Assembly: GCF_033406955.1 (NCBI RefSeq) | Contig: NZ_CP137734.1 | Coordinates: forward strand, 8,494,001-8,558,000 | Origin: Streptomyces violaceoruber | GTDB lineage: Bacteria; Actinomycetota; Actinomycetes; Streptomycetales; Streptomycetaceae | Length of the DNA: 64,000 nucleotides | Direction of reading: 5' to 3' | Shown: one piece after another, positions 61,628 through 64,000 of the stretch | Position numbering within the stretch: position 1 is the stretch's first letter | Layout: every line of letters starts with the position of its first letter | Made by a program: the position numbers and the translations under genes | The notes under the pieces: generated by a model | The model's input: only the letters and a program-made list of their open reading frames with translations | The model's database searches: none | Told to the model about the DNA's origin: nothing

Positions 61628-62499
61628 GGCGGCACCTGTCCCTGTTCGTCACGGCATCGCGGTACGCGCTGATCGGACACGCCCGCAACCGGTTCGCCAT
61701 GCTGCTGGTGGTCGTGTACATCCCGGTGTGGATCGCCCTCGCCTATGTGACCATTCCCGATCAGCCCGCCCCCTTCCGGCTCCGGGCGACCGGCGAGGTG
61801 CTCTCCCCGCCCGGCAACCACCTCACTCAGATCACCGGTGCGCTGAACGCGGTCACCCTCATCGCAGGGTTCATGATGTTCGCGGCCACGTTCACCGGGG
61901 GAGCCTTCGACCGCCGGCTGGCGATGGCGGGTTACCCCCGGTTCCACCTCGTCCTCGCCAAGCTGTCCGCGCTCACGCTGGTCTGCGTCGCGATCTCCGT
62001 GTACGCCACCGCGGTCGCCGGGTTCGCCTGGACGCCGCGACAGCCCCTGCTGCTCACCGCAGCGCTGTTCGGCGCCGCCCTCACCTACGGCGCGCTCGGC
62101 GTGGTCTTCGGCTCGGTACTCCGGCGCGAGGTCGAAGGGATGTTCGCCATCCTGATGATCAGCGTCCTCGACGTCGCCCTGCAGAATCCCCTCTCCAGCT
62201 CCGGGTCCGACAGTGCCGTCGTGCGCTTCCTCCCGACGTACGGAGCGGTACAGGCCAGCATGTCCGCCGCCTTCTCCGACGCGTCGGGCGGCCGGGCGCT
62301 CCTGACCCAGTGCCTCTGGCTCACCGGCGCGTCGGCGGCGGCATTCCTGGTCTTCCGCCGACGTACCCGGAACGCGCTCGTGCGGCACAGGAAGCCGCCG
62401 TTTCCGGCGCCCCGCGGCGCTGGAGGAACCGAGGGCCCAGGCGTTCACCGGCCCCCGGCGGAGTCCGGCCCGGCGCCGGAAAGGGTGGGACCCGCCTGA
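61624..62499 (+). CDS. ABC-2-type transporter permease
   Basis: 291 residues with six hydrophobic segments (about 25-45, 70-92, 112-135, 145-165, 175-195 and 225-245). It starts with basic MRRHLSLFVTASRYALIGHA and ends in a Pro/Arg-rich tail. With the NBD it forms an exporter of the DrrB-like class. Translation is coupled to the NBD by the GTGA overlap. Export of the cluster's lipid product is the likely role but not proven. Confidence 0.88.
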   Translation: MRRHLSLFVTASRYALIGHARNRFAMLLVVVYIPVWIALAYVTIPDQPAPFRLRATGEVLSPPGNHLTQITGALNAVTLIAGFMMFAATFTGGAFDRRLAMAGYPRFHLVLAKLSALTLVCVAISVYATAVAGFAWTPRQPLLLTAALFGAALTYGALGVVFGSVLRREVEGMFAILMISVLDVALQNPLSSSGSDSAVVRFLPTYGAVQASMSAAFSDASGGRALLTQCLWLTGASAAAFLVFRRRTRNALVRHRKPPFPAPRGAGGTEGPGVHRPPAESGPAPERVGPA

Positions 62500-62680
62500 C
62501 CGCCCGGCTGCCCCGGGGCCGCTCGGGGGCTCCGCCCATCGCACGGACGGCCATCGACCCCGTGTGCGCCCCCTGTCCCGCCGATACGCCCGTGACCTGG
62601 GCAGGCGGTGATCGTTCAGCTGTCGGGCGCTGGATCGGTGCCCGGAACGACCCGTTCACCACTGCAAGGAGCACCGCCCC

Positions 62681-63202
62681 ATGTCTGTCTCGCGTACCGC
62701 CCGGCGCGCCGTCCTCACCGCGGCCGTGGTCTGCGTCTCCACGCTGGCCGTCCCCTCCACCGCACAGGCCGCTCCGCTGCCGCCCGCATGTCAGGAAGCG
62801 CTGCTCGAAACACTCGACAAGTTCCCCGTCGTGGACTTCACGGTCCCGGACAAGGTCAAGAACACCATGACGGCCCAGGTGTTGGGGATGAGCGAGGCCG
62901 ACCAGGCAGTGTTCACCGAGGTGGCGTGCGCGGCCTGGAACACCTGGGCGACCCAGAACGGCCAGGCGGTCGCGACCGACCTGGACAGCCGCTACCGGAA
63001 CGCCGCCGGACCCGTGTGCAACAAGTTCGCCAGGTCCGCACTGGCGACGATCAAGAAGCACGCCCCCAATGTCCCGGCCGAGACCCGGGACATGGAAAGG
63101 GTGGCCAAGACGGTCTGGCGCGACTCCATGGAGAAGCTGGCCGCGGACGCCACCAACGCCGACTGTCGTACGGCCTACAACGCGGTGAAGGCCGGCTGGT
63201 AG
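62681..63202 (+). CDS. Small secreted protein of unknown function
   Basis: 173 residues. The signal peptide (about 1-31, ending TAQA) is followed by a helical mature part with four Cys (PPACQEALLE, EVACAAWN, GPVCNKF, NADCRTAY), likely in two disulfides. AAGGAG sits before the ATG. It is not part of an obvious family. Its gene lies 181 bp after the ABC permease and ends at a hairpin. Confidence 0.8.
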   Translation: MSVSRTARRAVLTAAVVCVSTLAVPSTAQAAPLPPACQEALLETLDKFPVVDFTVPDKVKNTMTAQVLGMSEADQAVFTEVACAAWNTWATQNGQAVATDLDSRYRNAAGPVCNKFARSALATIKKHAPNVPAETRDMERVAKTVWRDSMEKLAADATNADCRTAYNAVKAGW

Positions 63203-63242
63203 CCGGGCGGCGCCTCTCATTCGGGTCTGTGCAGGCCCCAAG

Positions 63243-63277
63243 CCCGCGGTAGCGGCACTCGGTGCTGGAACCGCGGG
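63243..63277 (+). terminator. Hairpin downstream of the secreted protein gene
   Basis: CCCGCGGT and ACCGCGGG arms, 8 bp perfect, about 19-base loop, starting 40 bp after the stop. Confidence 0.65.
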
Positions 63278-63443
63278 CCTTGTGCGCAAGGGATCCCTTC
63301 GGCTGCCGCCTGGACTGCCTTGACGGCGAGACCGTCTGCGCACAGGTACTGACCGGCCCCGACACCGACTCACTCGAAGCGGCGAGCGAGTACCTCGCCG
63401 CCCGGCTCCGATGTAGGAACAGGCGGACGGCCGTTCATGGGCC

Positions 63444-64000
63444 TCACACAGACGGCGTCGGGACGTACTCGAACCAGTCGAAGGCGACCGTGCCCTCGGT
63501 GGCGTACATGCCGATCACACGGCCGGTGAAGCCGCAGGCGACCTCGGTGGACAGGTAGCGTCCGTCCAGTTCGGCGAGGGGTCGGGCGTCCGGGGTGTCG
63601 GGGTCGCCGAGCCCGAAGGCGATGGTGTCGGGCCCGGTGGTCCCGCCGTCGGTGAGTTCGGGTGACGCGCGAACGAGGTCCGACGTGCGGATCGTCACGG
63701 TGAGGTGCTGTGGCCCGGCCGGGACCGGTCGACGGGCCACGGTCTGGCGCAGCGGCCCGATCCGGGCGACGACACGGACTTCCCCGTCCCCTGCCTCCAC
63801 CTCGTAGTGGTGGGCCTCGTCCAGGCGCACGCAGAGACCACCGCGTCCTGTGCCCGGGTCGATCAGCGCGGTGACGCGGCAGTCGTGGTGCTGCTGGCGC
63901 CGTCCGACGAAGGTGTAGCCGGGGCGGTCGAGGGTTGGGCCGGTGGCGCCGAGGAGCAGCCAGCCGGGCCGCTCGGTGAGCGACCAGGAGCCCTCGTGGC
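63444..64000 (-). CDS. GH43-like glycosidase, C-terminal part (runs off right edge)
   Basis: The visible 185 residues form a beta-sandwich: GSWSLTERPGWLLLGATG, then PGYTFVGRRQQHHDCRVTAL, GGLCVRLDEAHHYEVEAGDG and ending GTVAFDWFEYVPTPSV. The FVGRRQQH and VRLDEAHHYE blocks match the C-terminal domain of GH43 beta-xylosidases and arabinofuranosidases (DUF1349/GH43_C2-like). The catalytic propeller lies beyond the window, so activity and start cannot be seen. Confidence 0.78.
   Translation of the reverse strand, partial: HEGSWSLTERPGWLLLGATGPTLDRPGYTFVGRRQQHHDCRVTALIDPGTGRGGLCVRLDEAHHYEVEAGDGEVRVVARIGPLRQTVARRPVPAGPQHLTVTIRTSDLVRASPELTDGGTTGPDTIAFGLGDPDTPDARPLAELDGRYLSTEVACGFTGRVIGMYATEGTVAFDWFEYVPTPSV

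Noticed and set aside
63262..63558. Short plus-strand frame near the right edge
   Set aside because: It overlaps the terminator and the GH43-like gene in antisense and lacks a ribosome site.
1..64000. CRISPR arrays, rRNA and tRNA genes
   Set aside because: Searched by eye; no spaced direct repeats of the right size and no RNA gene signatures were found.

Overview
The window has very high G+C and third-codon-position G/C bias. Its gene families (ECF41 sigma factor, LAL-type LuxR regulator, SnoaL and XRE proteins, many TetR and MerR regulators, secreted hydrolases) point to an actinomycete, most likely a Streptomyces chromosome, probably an accessory or arm-like region. No rRNA, tRNA or CRISPR array was seen.

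Positions 1-10477 look like a dormancy or hypoxia gene island of the kind controlled by DevR/DosR in Mycobacterium and OsdR in Streptomyces. It holds a CBS-BON protein, a lone cyclic-nucleotide-binding protein, a double universal stress protein, PPK2, a DUF302 protein, a P1B-5 metal ATPase with a C-terminal hemerythrin domain, an APH-P-loop kinase fusion (Rv2004c type), an Acg-type nitroreductase and an XRE-PNPOx fusion. Three intergenic regions share a GGGACC-N3-GGCCC-like palindrome that fits the DevR box.

Positions 10801-35291 are a mixed set of short operons: an NADH dehydrogenase with its ECF41 sigma factor; a glycoside-hydrolase pseudogene split by an 885-bp IS5-family element; TetR with peroxiredoxin; a DM13 protein; a DUF485-symporter pair; a DUF2975-XRE-FAD oxidoreductase operon; a TetR-PH-hydrolase operon; a thioredoxin-NHL protein; a four-EF-hand protein; an SDR-SnoaL-MerR operon; an ascorbate-type PTS (fused EIIA-EIIB plus UlaA-like EIIC); another hydrolase; and two small unknown proteins. 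Positions 35414-40458 hold a LAL regulator broken by an in-frame TAG, a secreted EEP phosphodiesterase and a metallo-beta-lactamase-fold hydrolase with a perfect operator palindrome upstream.

Positions 41263-62499 form the main biosynthetic locus, an iterative PUFA-synthase-like (pfa/hglE-type) polyketide-lipid cluster. The leftward operon is thioester-reductase-like SDR > PfaD enoyl reductase > PfaA-like KS-AT-ACP-KR-DH > KS-CLF-AT-DH-DH. Divergent or nearby are a WS/DGAT-like acyltransferase, a class B flavin monooxygenase and an ABC exporter pair. Inferred flow: the two megasynthases and PfaD build a reduced or polyunsaturated acyl chain on a single ACP; the reductase releases it as aldehyde or alcohol; the acyltransferase may esterify it; the FMO oxidises it; the ABC pair exports it. 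The right edge has a small secreted protein and the C-terminal part of a GH43-like glycosidase.
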